A stretch of 50,671 nucleotides of DNA, taken from NCBI GenBank assembly GCA_030444405.1, contig JARFPM010000038.1:1-50671 (forward strand), in the 5' to 3' direction. The stretch comes from Nitrospira sp. (lineage in GTDB: Bacteria; Nitrospirota; Nitrospiria; Nitrospirales; Nitrospiraceae). A program made the position numbers and the translations under genes. The notes beneath the pieces are model-generated. The model did no database searches. It saw nothing but the letters and a program-made list of their open reading frames with translations, and had not been told where the DNA came from. Shown one piece after another: positions 18,380 to 27,340 of this stretch (position 1 is the stretch's first letter; every line of letters starts with the position of its first letter).

Positions 18380-18736
18380 TCAGCTCACCGTCACAATTCG
18401 ATTTTTTTCATTTACCCGAACGATCTTGGGTGCGTGCTTCCTAATCTCTTCTTCGCCGTAATACTCATAACAAAAGATGATGATCTGGTCTCCGACCGCC
18501 GCTTTTCGCGCGGTGGGCCCATTCAAAATGATCTCCCCTTTTCCTCGCGTGCCGTTGATCGCGTAGGTCATGAATCGCTCGCCGTTATTCAAGTTCGAAC
18601 AGACAATCGCCTCATATGGTAGGATCCCGGCCGCCTCCATCAAGTCTTGATCGATGGTCAGGCTGCCTTCATACTCGAGATGGGCGCCTGTCACTGTGGC
18701 ACGGTGAATTTTCGAACGTAGCATTTGTCGAAACAT
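18380..18736 (-). CDS. panD: Aspartate 1-decarboxylase proenzyme
   Basis: PanD decarboxylates aspartate to beta-alanine for pantothenate and coenzyme A. The 118-residue proenzyme has the self-cleavage site Gly24-Ser25 in YEGSLTID, which yields the pyruvoyl group, and INGTRGKGEIILNGPTAR, followed by GDQIIIFCYEYYGEEE, which carry the active-site residues. Length and spacing are standard for the PanZ-independent or PanZ-dependent forms alike. It lies between gatC and gatA, an uncommon place. Confidence 0.95.
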   Translation of the reverse strand: MFRQMLRSKIHRATVTGAHLEYEGSLTIDQDLMEAAGILPYEAIVCSNLNNGERFMTYAINGTRGKGEIILNGPTARKAAVGDQIIIFCYEYYGEEEIRKHAPKIVRVNEKNRIVTVS

Positions 18737-18807
18737 CTATCTTCCCGTTATTCGTCAATCGCTGCGTACCTTCGTTGTTGTCAACGTGCGAGTTGGCTGC
18801 CTGACGA

Positions 18808-19101
18808 TTAACGCTCCTCTAGAATTTTGGGAACAACAAACCCGTCCGCTTCACGCTCCGGCGCATTCGCCAAAGCCTTCTCCGAAGACAGCGACGGACG
18901 CACGAAGTCCTCACGAAACACATTCACTTGCCCCATGACCGTTGCGGTCGGTTCGATTCCCGTCGTGTCGTACTGGTTCAACTTATCGACATGCGCAAGG
19001 ATCTGGGTCAACTGTTTGGCAAACGTCTCCTTCTCTGCCGGTGTGACAGCCAATCGCGCCAACTGTGCCACCTTTTCCACATCCTGTTGGGTAATCTCCA
19101 T
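18808..19101 (-). CDS. gatC: Aspartyl/glutamyl-tRNA amidotransferase subunit C
   Basis: GatC is a small chaperone-like belt around GatA and GatB. From ATG 19101 the product has 97 residues: ITQQDVEKVAQLARLAVT at the N-terminus, then the QILAHVDKLNQYDTTGIEPTA segment and FREDFVRPSLSSEKAL, all typical of GatC. The frame extends eight codons upstream to 19125 through a Glu/Lys-rich stretch that is more likely the ribosome-binding region. Downstream genes are panD and gatA. Confidence 0.92.
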   Translation of the reverse strand: MEITQQDVEKVAQLARLAVTPAEKETFAKQLTQILAHVDKLNQYDTTGIEPTATVMGQVNVFREDFVRPSLSSEKALANAPEREADGFVVPKILEER

Positions 19102-19144
19102 CTCTTTCTCTTTTTCCTTCCCCAAGGATGTTCAAAATAGTCTT

Positions 19145-19271
19145 CCAGCAAGGCCGCAGGGAGTCTCGCGACTGAGGGGTACCATTCTCACCCACCCACC
19201 CCGAGCTGCCAAGACAGCTCCTTCACCGGTGGGTACCTCGCAGGGAGAGAGACGACCGAGAACGCCGCTGG
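19145..19271. repeat. Long imperfect palindrome between glmS and gatC
   Basis: About 127 bp with nested complementary arms: CCAGC (19145-19149) with GCTGG (19267-19271), TCTCG (around 19164) with CGAGA (around 19257), GGTACC on both sides (around 19179 and 19232), ACCCACC with GGTGGGT closer in, and an inner AGCTG/CAGCT hairpin (about 19204-19219). The build resembles the palindrome before eno although the base sequence is not the same. It may act as a transcript-end or processing structure after glmS. Confidence 0.45.
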
Positions 19272-19291
19272 AGGCCATTTTCAACATCCGT

Positions 19292-21124
19292 TTATTCTAC
19301 CGTTACGCTTTTTGCCAGATTCCTCGGCTGATCGACATCCGCCCCGCGTAATACTGCAATATGATACGCGAGGAGTTGAAGCGGGATGGTAAACAAAATC
19401 GGCGAGATCAGCGGATGGGTATCAGGAACAGTAAACACCGCATCCGCAATCTTGCCGAGCTCCCGTTCACCTTCGGCCACGAAGGCAATCACCGGCGCGT
19501 GTCGCGCCTTCACTTCCATGAGATTGCTGACCGTTTTGTCGTACAGTCGGTCCCGAGGCGCCAGGACCACAACCGGCATATCTTTGTCGATCAGCGCGAT
19601 CGGACCATGCTTCATCTCGCCCGCCGCATAGCCTTCGGCATGGATATAGGAAATTTCCTTGAGCTTCAGCGCACCCTCCAGTGCGATCGGATAGTTGATA
19701 CCTCGCCCCAAAAACAGAAAGTTCCGTTTCTTGTAATACCGCTTGGCGATCGCCACGATTTCGGCTTCTCGCTGCAACACGCGCTCGACTAATACCGGCA
19801 ATTGCACCAGCCGATCGAGCCAGGCTTTCCCGTCTACCGCCTTCATCACATTACGAACTCGCGCAAAATGCAAGACCAGGAGATACAGCGCGGTGAGTTG
19901 TGCGGTAAACGCCTTGGTTGAGGCGACACCGATCTCCGGCCCGCAGTGCGTGTACAGCACCCCGTCCGACTCACGCGCCAAGGTACTGCCGACGACGTTG
20001 ACAATCGAGACGACGCGCGCACCTTTTTGCTTCGCCTCTCGCGCAGCAGCCAGCGTATCAGCTGTCTCACCGGATTGAGAAATCGTAATGAACAGGTCAT
20101 TCTTTCCGACGAGCGGATCTCGATACCGAAACTCGCTGCCGATATCCACCTGAACCGGAGTACGAACCATCTCTTCGAACAGATACTTTCCGACTTGACC
20201 CGCATGCCAAGACGTTCCGCAAGCGACGATCCAGATGCGCTCAACCGCTGCAAATTCCTTCGGTGTCAAGCCGATATCAGGCAGATCCGCTTCCCCAGTG
20301 TCATAAGAATACCGTCCGCGCATGGTATCAAGAATGGTCTGCGGCTGTTCGTGAATCTCTTTCAGCATAAAGTGGGGATAACCGCTTTTCTCCGCTGCCG
20401 ACGCATCCCACGTGATCGTGGATGACTGACGCGAGACGGCATGGCCGTCGGCATCGGTGAGGTCCACCCGGTGCTGAGTGACCACCGCCACGTCCCCCTC
20501 TTCGAGATAGGTCACTTCCCGCGTATATGCGAGCATCGCCATCACATCGGAAGCGACGTAGGAGGCGTCCTTCGTCCGACCGACAACGAGCGGGCAGCCC
20601 GACCGCGCGGCAATCAATGTTCCTGGTTCCCGCTCGGAAATCACAGCCAGCGCATAGCTGCCCCGCACGTCTTTCGTCGCGAGCCGCACAGCATCGGCCA
20701 GCTTGTTTTCTTTCTTCTGAAGATACTTGTCGATCAAATGGGCAACAACTTCCGTATCGGTTTCCGATTGGAATTTGTAGCCGTCTCTTTGCAACTGCTG
20801 CTTCAGCTCCTGATAGTTTTCGATAATCCCGTTGTGTACCAACACGCACCCTTTCGACCGATGCGGATGGGCATTCTGTTCCGAGGGCTTCCCATGGGTC
20901 GCCCACCGAGTATGGCCGATTCCGACCGTCCCCTTGAGCTCATTGGCCTTGAGCGAATTTTGAAGGTTGACCAGTTTGCCCACACTCCGTCTGACGGCAA
21001 TCTTTTCTCCCTGCATGACGGCTACGCCCGAGGAGTCGTAACCACGGTACTCCAACTTCGCCAATCCCCCGATGAGAATCGGAACCGCATCTTGATCGCC
21101 GACGTATCCGATGATTCCACACAT
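19292..21124 (-). CDS. glmS: Glutamine-fructose-6-phosphate aminotransferase
   Basis: GlmS makes glucosamine-6-phosphate, the first committed step to UDP-GlcNAc for murein and lipopolysaccharide. The 610-residue protein has the class II glutamine amidotransferase half beginning MCGIIGYVG with the nucleophile Cys2, RGYDSSG and GHTRWATHG, and two SIS sugar-isomerase domains (ACGTSWHAG, ISQSGETADTL, and ALKLKEISYIHAEGYAAGEMKHGP). The C-terminus PRNLAKSVTVE is the family end. It lies 57 bp downstream of glmU, so both UDP-GlcNAc genes form one unit. No glmS ribozyme was recognised in the short gap. Confidence 0.96.
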   Translation of the reverse strand: MCGIIGYVGDQDAVPILIGGLAKLEYRGYDSSGVAVMQGEKIAVRRSVGKLVNLQNSLKANELKGTVGIGHTRWATHGKPSEQNAHPHRSKGCVLVHNGIIENYQELKQQLQRDGYKFQSETDTEVVAHLIDKYLQKKENKLADAVRLATKDVRGSYALAVISEREPGTLIAARSGCPLVVGRTKDASYVASDVMAMLAYTREVTYLEEGDVAVVTQHRVDLTDADGHAVSRQSSTITWDASAAEKSGYPHFMLKEIHEQPQTILDTMRGRYSYDTGEADLPDIGLTPKEFAAVERIWIVACGTSWHAGQVGKYLFEEMVRTPVQVDIGSEFRYRDPLVGKNDLFITISQSGETADTLAAAREAKQKGARVVSIVNVVGSTLARESDGVLYTHCGPEIGVASTKAFTAQLTALYLLVLHFARVRNVMKAVDGKAWLDRLVQLPVLVERVLQREAEIVAIAKRYYKKRNFLFLGRGINYPIALEGALKLKEISYIHAEGYAAGEMKHGPIALIDKDMPVVVLAPRDRLYDKTVSNLMEVKARHAPVIAFVAEGERELGKIADAVFTVPDTHPLISPILFTIPLQLLAYHIAVLRGADVDQPRNLAKSVTVE

Positions 21125-21181
21125 GACGGTTGCTCCAGGTCCAGCTAGGCTGACCGGCAGACGACGACACTCCCACCGTAA

Positions 21182-22780
21182 TCAGCGTTTCGATGACTTC
21201 GCGCGCACCCTCTTCAAGTTACTCGAAGCTTTTTGGGTCTTCTGTTTCCTCGGCCTACTGGAAGCCTTCGCTGAGTCTTCGCTCGGCGCCCCAGCGGTCA
21301 GCAACACCCGACGTTTCGCTGCCCAGCCGACTCGATTCACCTGCAGGACACGGGCGATCGCCAATGAATCAGCCGGCACGTTCTGCGTCACGGTCGTCCC
21401 TGCCGCCACCACCGATCCCTCTCCGATCGTGACCGGCGCAATCAGCTGCGTATCGCTTCCGAGAAACACATTCTTGCCGATCACCGTTCGATGCTTTCGC
21501 GCTCCGTCGTAGTTACAGGTGATGGTACCGGCACCGATGTTGACGCCTTCTGCAATCGTGGCATCACCCAAATAACTGAGGTGATTGGCCTTGGATCCTT
21601 CGCCCAATTCGGTTTTCTTCATCTCGACAAAGTTTCCGACTTTGGCTTTCCGCCTGACAACCACACCTGGACGAAGATGCACGAACGGCCCCACATGTGC
21701 GTCATCATCCACTTCTGACTCAGAGAGCACAGAGGAATCCAAGATCTCGACGTGATTGCCGATCACACAATCGGTGATGCGGACCCCGGAACGGATTGTC
21801 GTCCCTTCACCGACAATTGTTTTGCCTTCGAGACTCACGTTTGGGTAGAGCACCGTATCTCGTCCGATGGTGACTCCGGCATCAATCCACACGGAGCCAG
21901 GATCACGCATCGTGACTCCCGCTTCAAGCCAGCGCTCCCGGATCTGCTGACGGACGACCTGTTCCGCAGCCGCCAGCTGTTGTCTGGTATTGACTCCCAG
22001 CCCCTCTTCGGGATCTTCAAGAGTCACCGCCGCAACACACCGCCCCTGCGCAACCGCCATTCGAACAATATCAGTCAGATAGTATTCATTCTGCGCGTTG
22101 CGTGGCTCCAGCTTATCGAGCGCATCAAAGAGAAATTCTCCGGACACGACATACGTCCCTACGTTGATTTCCTTCGTGGCCCGTTCTACCGAAGTGGCAT
22201 CACGATCTTCGACGATCTTCAGCACGTCGGACGAAGTTATTTCACTCTGCTGATACCCGCCGGACTGCCGGCGGATGACTCGGCCATAGCCGCTGGGATC
22301 ATCGAGCGTCGCCGTCAGAATCGTGACCGTGGCGCCCTGGGATTGATGAACTCGCAAAAGTTCGCGCGCCGTCTCTTCCTTCAGCAACGGGGTGTCCCCG
22401 TTCAAGATAAGATAATTCGTCGGATGCACCTCGTCGCCACGACAAAACGCGGGGCGACTTTGCATCACGGCATGGCCGGTTCCGAGTTGCTCGGCTTGCT
22501 CGACGATGCTCACAGCCTTCGATCCCGGCCTGCCCGCAATACCTGATTCAATCACTTGCCGAACCCTGTCGGATTGATGTCCAACCACAACGACAATGCG
22601 ATGGCCCGCCAGTTGTAGCGCCACATCAACGGCGTAGAGAACCATCGGCCTCCCCGCGACATGATGCAGCACTTTTACTTGGTTGGACTTCATCCGCTTG
22701 CCCAACCCGGCCGCCATCACGATCACCCCCAACCCGGGAATACGCGAGGCCGTTGTGTGTTGATCGACCGATTGTTTCAT
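21182..22780 (-). CDS. glmU: Bifunctional GlmU (acetyltransferase/uridylyltransferase) with basic tail
   Basis: GlmU acetylates glucosamine-1-phosphate and then couples it to UTP, giving UDP-GlcNAc. The N-terminal uridylyltransferase has VIVMAAGLGKRMKS (residues about 19-32) and LNGDTPLL; the C-terminal left-handed beta-helix has VGNFVEMKKTELGEGSKANH and YLGDA, which carry the acetyl-transfer His, and NIGAGTITCNYDG. At 532 residues it is longer than the usual 450-460: about 16 residues precede the first strand, and about 43 residues follow the usual end near QVNRVGW. That tail is rich in Lys, Arg and Ser (SSRPRKQKTQKASS). The enzyme parts look complete. The role of the tail is unknown. Confidence 0.94.
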   Translation of the reverse strand: MKQSVDQHTTASRIPGLGVIVMAAGLGKRMKSNQVKVLHHVAGRPMVLYAVDVALQLAGHRIVVVVGHQSDRVRQVIESGIAGRPGSKAVSIVEQAEQLGTGHAVMQSRPAFCRGDEVHPTNYLILNGDTPLLKEETARELLRVHQSQGATVTILTATLDDPSGYGRVIRRQSGGYQQSEITSSDVLKIVEDRDATSVERATKEINVGTYVVSGEFLFDALDKLEPRNAQNEYYLTDIVRMAVAQGRCVAAVTLEDPEEGLGVNTRQQLAAAEQVVRQQIRERWLEAGVTMRDPGSVWIDAGVTIGRDTVLYPNVSLEGKTIVGEGTTIRSGVRITDCVIGNHVEILDSSVLSESEVDDDAHVGPFVHLRPGVVVRRKAKVGNFVEMKKTELGEGSKANHLSYLGDATIAEGVNIGAGTITCNYDGARKHRTVIGKNVFLGSDTQLIAPVTIGEGSVVAAGTTVTQNVPADSLAIARVLQVNRVGWAAKRRVLLTAGAPSEDSAKASSRPRKQKTQKASSNLKRVRAKSSKR

Positions 22781-22836
22781 CGAGGACTCCGGAAATAAGA
22801 GGATCGCAATCGAGTATCAGACACCGTATTTATCAT

Positions 22837-23505
22837 TTATCCGATCGGCACACCGGCATCCGGCTGTTTGACCTGACTCCACTTCGAGTCTCCGCTCAGG
22901 GCCGAAGCCATTGCGCCGGACGGCGTATAGAGACCGCCTGACACAATCAGTTTCATCGCTTCTTCAATACTGATATCAACTGATGTCACTTCCCGTTCCG
23001 GCACTAATAGAAAATATCCCGACGTCGGATTGGGAGAGGTGGGCACGTAGACATGAATCAGCGCCTCCTGACCCAATGCCGTGGTCTCGCCTTTCGTCAT
23101 GCCCGTCACAAACGCAAAACAATAATGGCCGTTCTTCGGGAATTGAATCAAGACAACACGCCGATACGACCCTCGCTCCGAAAAAGACAGAATATCCATC
23201 ATGGATTTCAGCGTGGAATAAATCCCCCGGACGAGGGGCAGCCGGTTGAGCCAATCCTCCCAAAGACCCACAATCTGACGCCCGATAAAGTTCGCCGTGA
23301 ACAACCCGACTAAAAAGATGAGCAGAACCAGTGTGACGATCCCTAGGCCAGGGATATAATGGTCCGGCACCAATTCTGCGACGGCATCTCCTAAGATGCC
23401 GTCTACTGCGACGAACAGGGTCTTCAGGATGAGAATAGTGCCCCAGATAGGAGTGACAAGAAGGAGGCCTGTCAAAAAATAGCGTCTTAGCGCGACCTTG
23501 AGCAT
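22837..23505 (-). CDS. DUF502-family membrane protein
   Basis: The 222-residue protein has two hydrophobic segments near the N-terminus (LTGLLLVTPIWGTILILKTL and LGIVTLVLLIFLVGLFTANF) followed by the conserved cytosolic part: PLVRGIYSTLKSMMDILSF, VVLIQFPKNG, and HVYVPTSPNPTSGYFLLVP. These are hallmarks of the DUF502 family of inner-membrane proteins, whose function is not known. It lies 56 bp upstream of glmU on the same strand and diverges from tmk. Confidence 0.88.
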   Translation of the reverse strand: MLKVALRRYFLTGLLLVTPIWGTILILKTLFVAVDGILGDAVAELVPDHYIPGLGIVTLVLLIFLVGLFTANFIGRQIVGLWEDWLNRLPLVRGIYSTLKSMMDILSFSERGSYRRVVLIQFPKNGHYCFAFVTGMTKGETTALGQEALIHVYVPTSPNPTSGYFLLVPEREVTSVDISIEEAMKLIVSGGLYTPSGAMASALSGDSKWSQVKQPDAGVPIG

Positions 23506-23680
23506 GAATCACCGACACCCAGTCATAGGGAGAGTATTGAGTGGTTCATCTTACAGAGTTCCGGACAAACCCCGCAAGCGTTTTATTGTAAATTTCAACG
23601 AGTTATGTGCTCGGACTGGGTGAATTCCCGAAAGGTACCGGTCTTGCTATTCGCCGCGACCTGACATAGGATCGCGCGGT

Positions 23681-24301
23681 GAAGGAAGCGGAAAAACGAC
23701 ACAAGCTCGAAGACTGTGTGAGCGACTGACCGCGCAAGGCCTGAACGTGCTGCATACCAGAGAACCGGGAGGGACGCTTCTCGCCGAACGTCTGCGCAGT
23801 ATCCTGCTCGACCATTCGGGGGAAACCATCGCCCCCGAAACGGAAGCCTACCTCATTTTCGCGGCAAGACGCCAGCATGTGGATCACGTCATCATGCCTG
23901 CGCTCGCACAAGGAAAGGCTGTCGTCTGCGATCGATTCTCAGACTCGACGATGGCCTATCAGGGGTATGGACGGGGATTGGATCTACGAGTATTGCGCAC
24001 GATGAACGACTGGGCGACCGGGAAACTGGCTCCTCAACTCACGTTGCTCTTCGACGTCCCCGTGGCTGTCGGACTCAGTCGACGCCGTGGTCGCGCTGCA
24101 ACCCAAAATCGACTCGATCGAGAAGTCGAACGGTTCCACCGGAAAGTTCGTGAGGGATTTCACGCGTTGGCACAACGAGAACCGCGGCGCATCATGGTGA
24201 TCGATTCCACACAACCGCTGGAGTCGGTGACACAAACCGTAGAAGAACTGGTCGTGAACTGGCTCAAGACCCATCGCACACGGACATCGAAACGCCGATA
24301 G
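23681..24301 (+). CDS. tmk: Thymidylate kinase, 5' end damaged
   Basis: Tmk phosphorylates dTMP to dTDP. The recognisable part begins EGSGKTTQARRL at 23681, continues with HTREPGGT, the DRFSDSTMAYQGYGRG substrate loop and the lid arginines in RRRGRAATQNRLD, and ends with 24301. What is missing is the first strand and the first Gly of the P-loop (usually FITFEG before GEGSGKT): the codons before GEGSGKTT read IGSR instead. No ATG, GTG or TTG lies in frame between the stop at 23621 and the GTG at 23747, which would delete the P-loop entirely. So the 5' end is deleted, mis-assembled or uses an odd start. I list the coordinates from the first conserved residue. Confidence 0.8.
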   Translation, partial: EGSGKTTQARRLCERLTAQGLNVLHTREPGGTLLAERLRSILLDHSGETIAPETEAYLIFAARRQHVDHVIMPALAQGKAVVCDRFSDSTMAYQGYGRGLDLRVLRTMNDWATGKLAPQLTLLFDVPVAVGLSRRRGRAATQNRLDREVERFHRKVREGFHALAQREPRRIMVIDSTQPLESVTQTVEELVVNWLKTHRTRTSKRR

Positions 24302-24304
24302 CCC

Positions 24305-25333
24305 ATGCCTTTCGCCGATATCACAGGCCATGAGCAACCCATCTCCCTCCTTCAAGCAACGTTGGGCAATGAACGCCTGGCCCATGCGTATCTGTTCTAC
24401 GGCGAAACCAGGATCGGAAAGTTGATGACCGCCGTGAGGCTGGCTCAGGCCCTCAACTGCGAGCAACCCTCACAGACAGAGGCTCAGGACAGCTGTGGCC
24501 GTTGCCGATCCTGCCTGCAGATAGCCGCTCGGACGCACCCGGATTACTTTGTCATCGAGCCCGATCCGAAGGCCGCAACGCCTCAAATCAAAATCGAGCA
24601 AGTGCGGGAGATCGAACAACAGTTCGTCTATCGACCACTCGTCGGGGAACGGAAGATTTGCCTGATTGACGACGCAGATCGCCTGACGATCGGTGCAGCC
24701 AATGCGCTCCTGAAGACCTTGGAAGAGCCTCCGGGTCATAGTCTCTTCATTCTCGTCACCAGCCGACTCCATGCACTTCCGATCACCATTCGCTCACGTT
24801 GCCAAGCGCTTCGTTTCACGGCGCCTGCCCGCACCCAAGTTGAAGCAGCGTTGATACTCAAGCGGGAGATTCCTCCTGCCGACGCCCGCTTCCTGGCGGT
24901 CTTCGCCGATGGCCGAATTGGAGAAGCGCTCACGATGAATGTGGCAGACGTTCGCGCGCGACAACAGGAATGCCTGACCTTGGTGAAGCCGGAAAGCTTG
25001 ACGTCGAGCGCGACCATCCTCTCGGCAGCGGAAAGCTTGGCCAAGACGGACCGTGGAGAAGAAACGCTCGCGTGGCTTACACGATGGATCCGTGATCTGG
25101 TCATCGTCATCGTAGATGGAGATCAGGATCAGATCCTTCACCTCGACCAACTCGCAGACCTGCGGCGATACGCCCAGCGAGCGGACATCGATATTCTCCT
25201 GACCCTCTTGAATGACATCGAGCGAACCGAACAGCAAGCCACGCGGCACCTCAACGTGCAGATGGCGCTGGAAACGATTCTGCTTCGCCTGCGCGAGGCA
25301 CTCGGACTTGTCCCTGCCGGAGTCTCTGCCTAG
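24305..25333 (+). CDS. holB: DNA polymerase III delta-prime subunit
   Basis: This clamp-loader subunit works with delta and tau/gamma to load the beta clamp. The 342-residue protein has the start FADITGHEQPISLLQATL, HAYLFYGETRIGK (a degenerate P-loop, as usual in delta-prime), a zinc module CGRCRSCLQIAARTHPD, ICLIDDADRLTIGAANALLKTLEEPP and the SRCQ sensor motif. The C-terminal part is less conserved, as expected. It begins 3 bp after the tmk stop; the tmk-holB pair is common. Confidence 0.9.
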   Translation: MPFADITGHEQPISLLQATLGNERLAHAYLFYGETRIGKLMTAVRLAQALNCEQPSQTEAQDSCGRCRSCLQIAARTHPDYFVIEPDPKAATPQIKIEQVREIEQQFVYRPLVGERKICLIDDADRLTIGAANALLKTLEEPPGHSLFILVTSRLHALPITIRSRCQALRFTAPARTQVEAALILKREIPPADARFLAVFADGRIGEALTMNVADVRARQQECLTLVKPESLTSSATILSAAESLAKTDRGEETLAWLTRWIRDLVIVIVDGDQDQILHLDQLADLRRYAQRADIDILLTLLNDIERTEQQATRHLNVQMALETILLRLREALGLVPAGVSA

Positions 25334-25369
25334 AAATAGACGCTTCCAACCTGGTATCTTGCCCTCGCT

Positions 25370-27340
25370 ATGACGGAAGCGAACCCCTTTTACCTCACCA
25401 CCCCGATTTACTACGTCAATGACGTGCCGCACATCGGCCACGCCTACACCACGATAGCCGCCGACGTGTTGGCGCGCTATTGGCGGCTGCGCGGACGCGA
25501 AGTATTTTTTCTCACCGGCCTTGATGAACATGGCCAGAAAGTGCAACAGGCGGCCGACAAGGCCGGCGTCGATCCCCAAGTCCATTGCGACAAGCTCGCA
25601 CCCCAGTTTCAAACATTATGGCAACGCCTCAACATCTCGAACGATGCGTTCATTAGGACGACGGATCCCGAGCACAAATCCATCGTCCAACGATACCTTC
25701 AAGATCTCTACGATAAGAAGCTCATTTACAAAGATTCCTATACCGGATGGTATTGCACATTCGATGAACGGTTCTGGACCGAGAAAGACGTGGAGTCCGG
25801 GCTCTGTCCGGACTGCAAGCGCCCCGTCGAACAGCTCAGCGAGCACAACTACTTCTTCAAGATGGGCCAATACCAGAACCAGCTTCTCGACCACATCAAG
25901 CAACACCCGTCCTTCATCAGACCGGAATCACGCCGGAATGAAGTCCTGGGGTTCTTGCAAACCCAGAAGCTCGGCGACCTCTCAATCTCAAGGCCGAAGT
26001 CACGACTCTCCTGGGGCATCGAACTACCATTCGATAACAACTATGTGACCTATGTCTGGTTCGACGCCTTGGTGAATTACATGTCCGCCCTGGAGTACCT
26101 CCCGCGAGAGAAACCGGCTAGCCATCGATTCTGGCCCGCAAACGTCCACCTCGTCGGCAAGGATATCTTAACGACGCATGCCGTCTACTGGTCCACGATG
26201 TTGATGGCTTTAAACCTTCCATTACCCGAGACCATCTTCGCCCATGGCTGGTGGACCGTGGATGGCGAGAAGATGTCCAAGAGCCGCGGCAATGTCGTCG
26301 ACCCTAACAAAATGGTGGGGGCCTACGGCGTCGATGCCTTCCGCTATTTCCTCCTACGCGAGGTGCCCTTTGGACAGGATGGGGATTTTTCCCAGTCAGC
26401 CATGCTCACACGTGTCAACAGCGATCTTGCCAATGGTCTCGGCAATCTTTTGAGTCGTACACTGACCCTCATCGAACGGACGCAAGGAGGGGCGGTACCG
26501 GTTCCCGGAGAAATTGGCACAGCGGAGCAAGAGCTGCAGCAAGCTGCCGTGACACTCCTGAACGAAGCATTGTCGCACCATCTAGAGCAATTAGAGTTCA
26601 ATCGATCCTTGGAAGCCACCTGGCAAGTCGTCCAACTTGCCAACCAATATGTCGACAAGACCGCGCCTTGGGCACTGGCTAAGGATGAACGCAACGCAGT
26701 ACAACTCAGAACCGTCCTGTACACGATGGCTGAGACGCTCCGCTGCCTCAGCCTGGCCACGTATCCAGTTATCCCGAAGAGTGCGCAGTTGATCTGCTCC
26801 CAACTCGGCATCGCGGCTGAATTCACAAGGCCTTTGCTGAGAGACAAAGTCGAATGGGGTGGTCTCAAGCCTGGCACCATCATCCATAAAGGACCGTCGC
26901 TTTTCCCACGCATTGAATCAAAACCAGGAGCAAGACCAGTGACCGAATCATCCGTCCCTTCACAACCAACCGCTGCAGCACCAACATCCATAGCCGCTCC
27001 CGCACCTCCGGCTTCACCGCAGATCACAATTGACGAATTCATGAAGATTCAGCTCAGGACGGCGAAGGTGCTCTCCGCCGAACGGGTACCGAAGTCGGAG
27101 AAGCTGATCAAGCTGCAAGTCTCCCTCGGCACCGAACAACGCCAGATCGTCGCAGGAATCGGCAAGAAGTACGAACCGGACGCGCTGATCGGCAAAACCA
27201 TCGTGGTCGTGGCCAACTTGAAGCCGGCCAAGCTGATGGGCATTGAATCGCAGGGCATGGTGCTCGCAGCGGGCGATGCCGACGTGCGCGGTCTCGTCAC
27301 CATTCTGGAAGAAGTGGATCCCGGTACCAAGGTGAAATGA
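25370..27340 (+). CDS. metG: Methionyl-tRNA synthetase
   Basis: MetG charges tRNA(Met). The 656-residue protein has class I signatures HIGH (in NDVPHIGHAYTT) and KMSKS (in DGEKMSKSRGNVV), one zinc-knuckle region (CTFDERFW, then CPDCKRP), the anticodon-binding helical domain, and a C-terminal tRNA-binding EMAP-II-like domain (ITIDEFMKIQLRTAKVL to the end), linked by a Pro/Ala-rich hinge near residues 515-555. All domains are complete. The stop overlaps the next start (ATGA). Confidence 0.96.
   Translation: MTEANPFYLTTPIYYVNDVPHIGHAYTTIAADVLARYWRLRGREVFFLTGLDEHGQKVQQAADKAGVDPQVHCDKLAPQFQTLWQRLNISNDAFIRTTDPEHKSIVQRYLQDLYDKKLIYKDSYTGWYCTFDERFWTEKDVESGLCPDCKRPVEQLSEHNYFFKMGQYQNQLLDHIKQHPSFIRPESRRNEVLGFLQTQKLGDLSISRPKSRLSWGIELPFDNNYVTYVWFDALVNYMSALEYLPREKPASHRFWPANVHLVGKDILTTHAVYWSTMLMALNLPLPETIFAHGWWTVDGEKMSKSRGNVVDPNKMVGAYGVDAFRYFLLREVPFGQDGDFSQSAMLTRVNSDLANGLGNLLSRTLTLIERTQGGAVPVPGEIGTAEQELQQAAVTLLNEALSHHLEQLEFNRSLEATWQVVQLANQYVDKTAPWALAKDERNAVQLRTVLYTMAETLRCLSLATYPVIPKSAQLICSQLGIAAEFTRPLLRDKVEWGGLKPGTIIHKGPSLFPRIESKPGARPVTESSVPSQPTAAAPTSIAAPAPPASPQITIDEFMKIQLRTAKVLSAERVPKSEKLIKLQVSLGTEQRQIVAGIGKKYEPDALIGKTIVVVANLKPAKLMGIESQGMVLAAGDADVRGLVTILEEVDPGTKVK

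Noticed and set aside
21125-21181. Possible glmS ribozyme
   Set aside because: The gap to glmU is only 57 bp, far too short for the ribozyme core, and no such core was seen.
21752-22546. 264-codon open frame antisense to glmU
   Set aside because: It lies wholly within glmU and its translation matches no family that I know.
24794-25612. 272-codon open frame antisense to holB and metG
   Set aside because: It spans the end of one strongly conserved gene and the start of another, with no recognisable motif.
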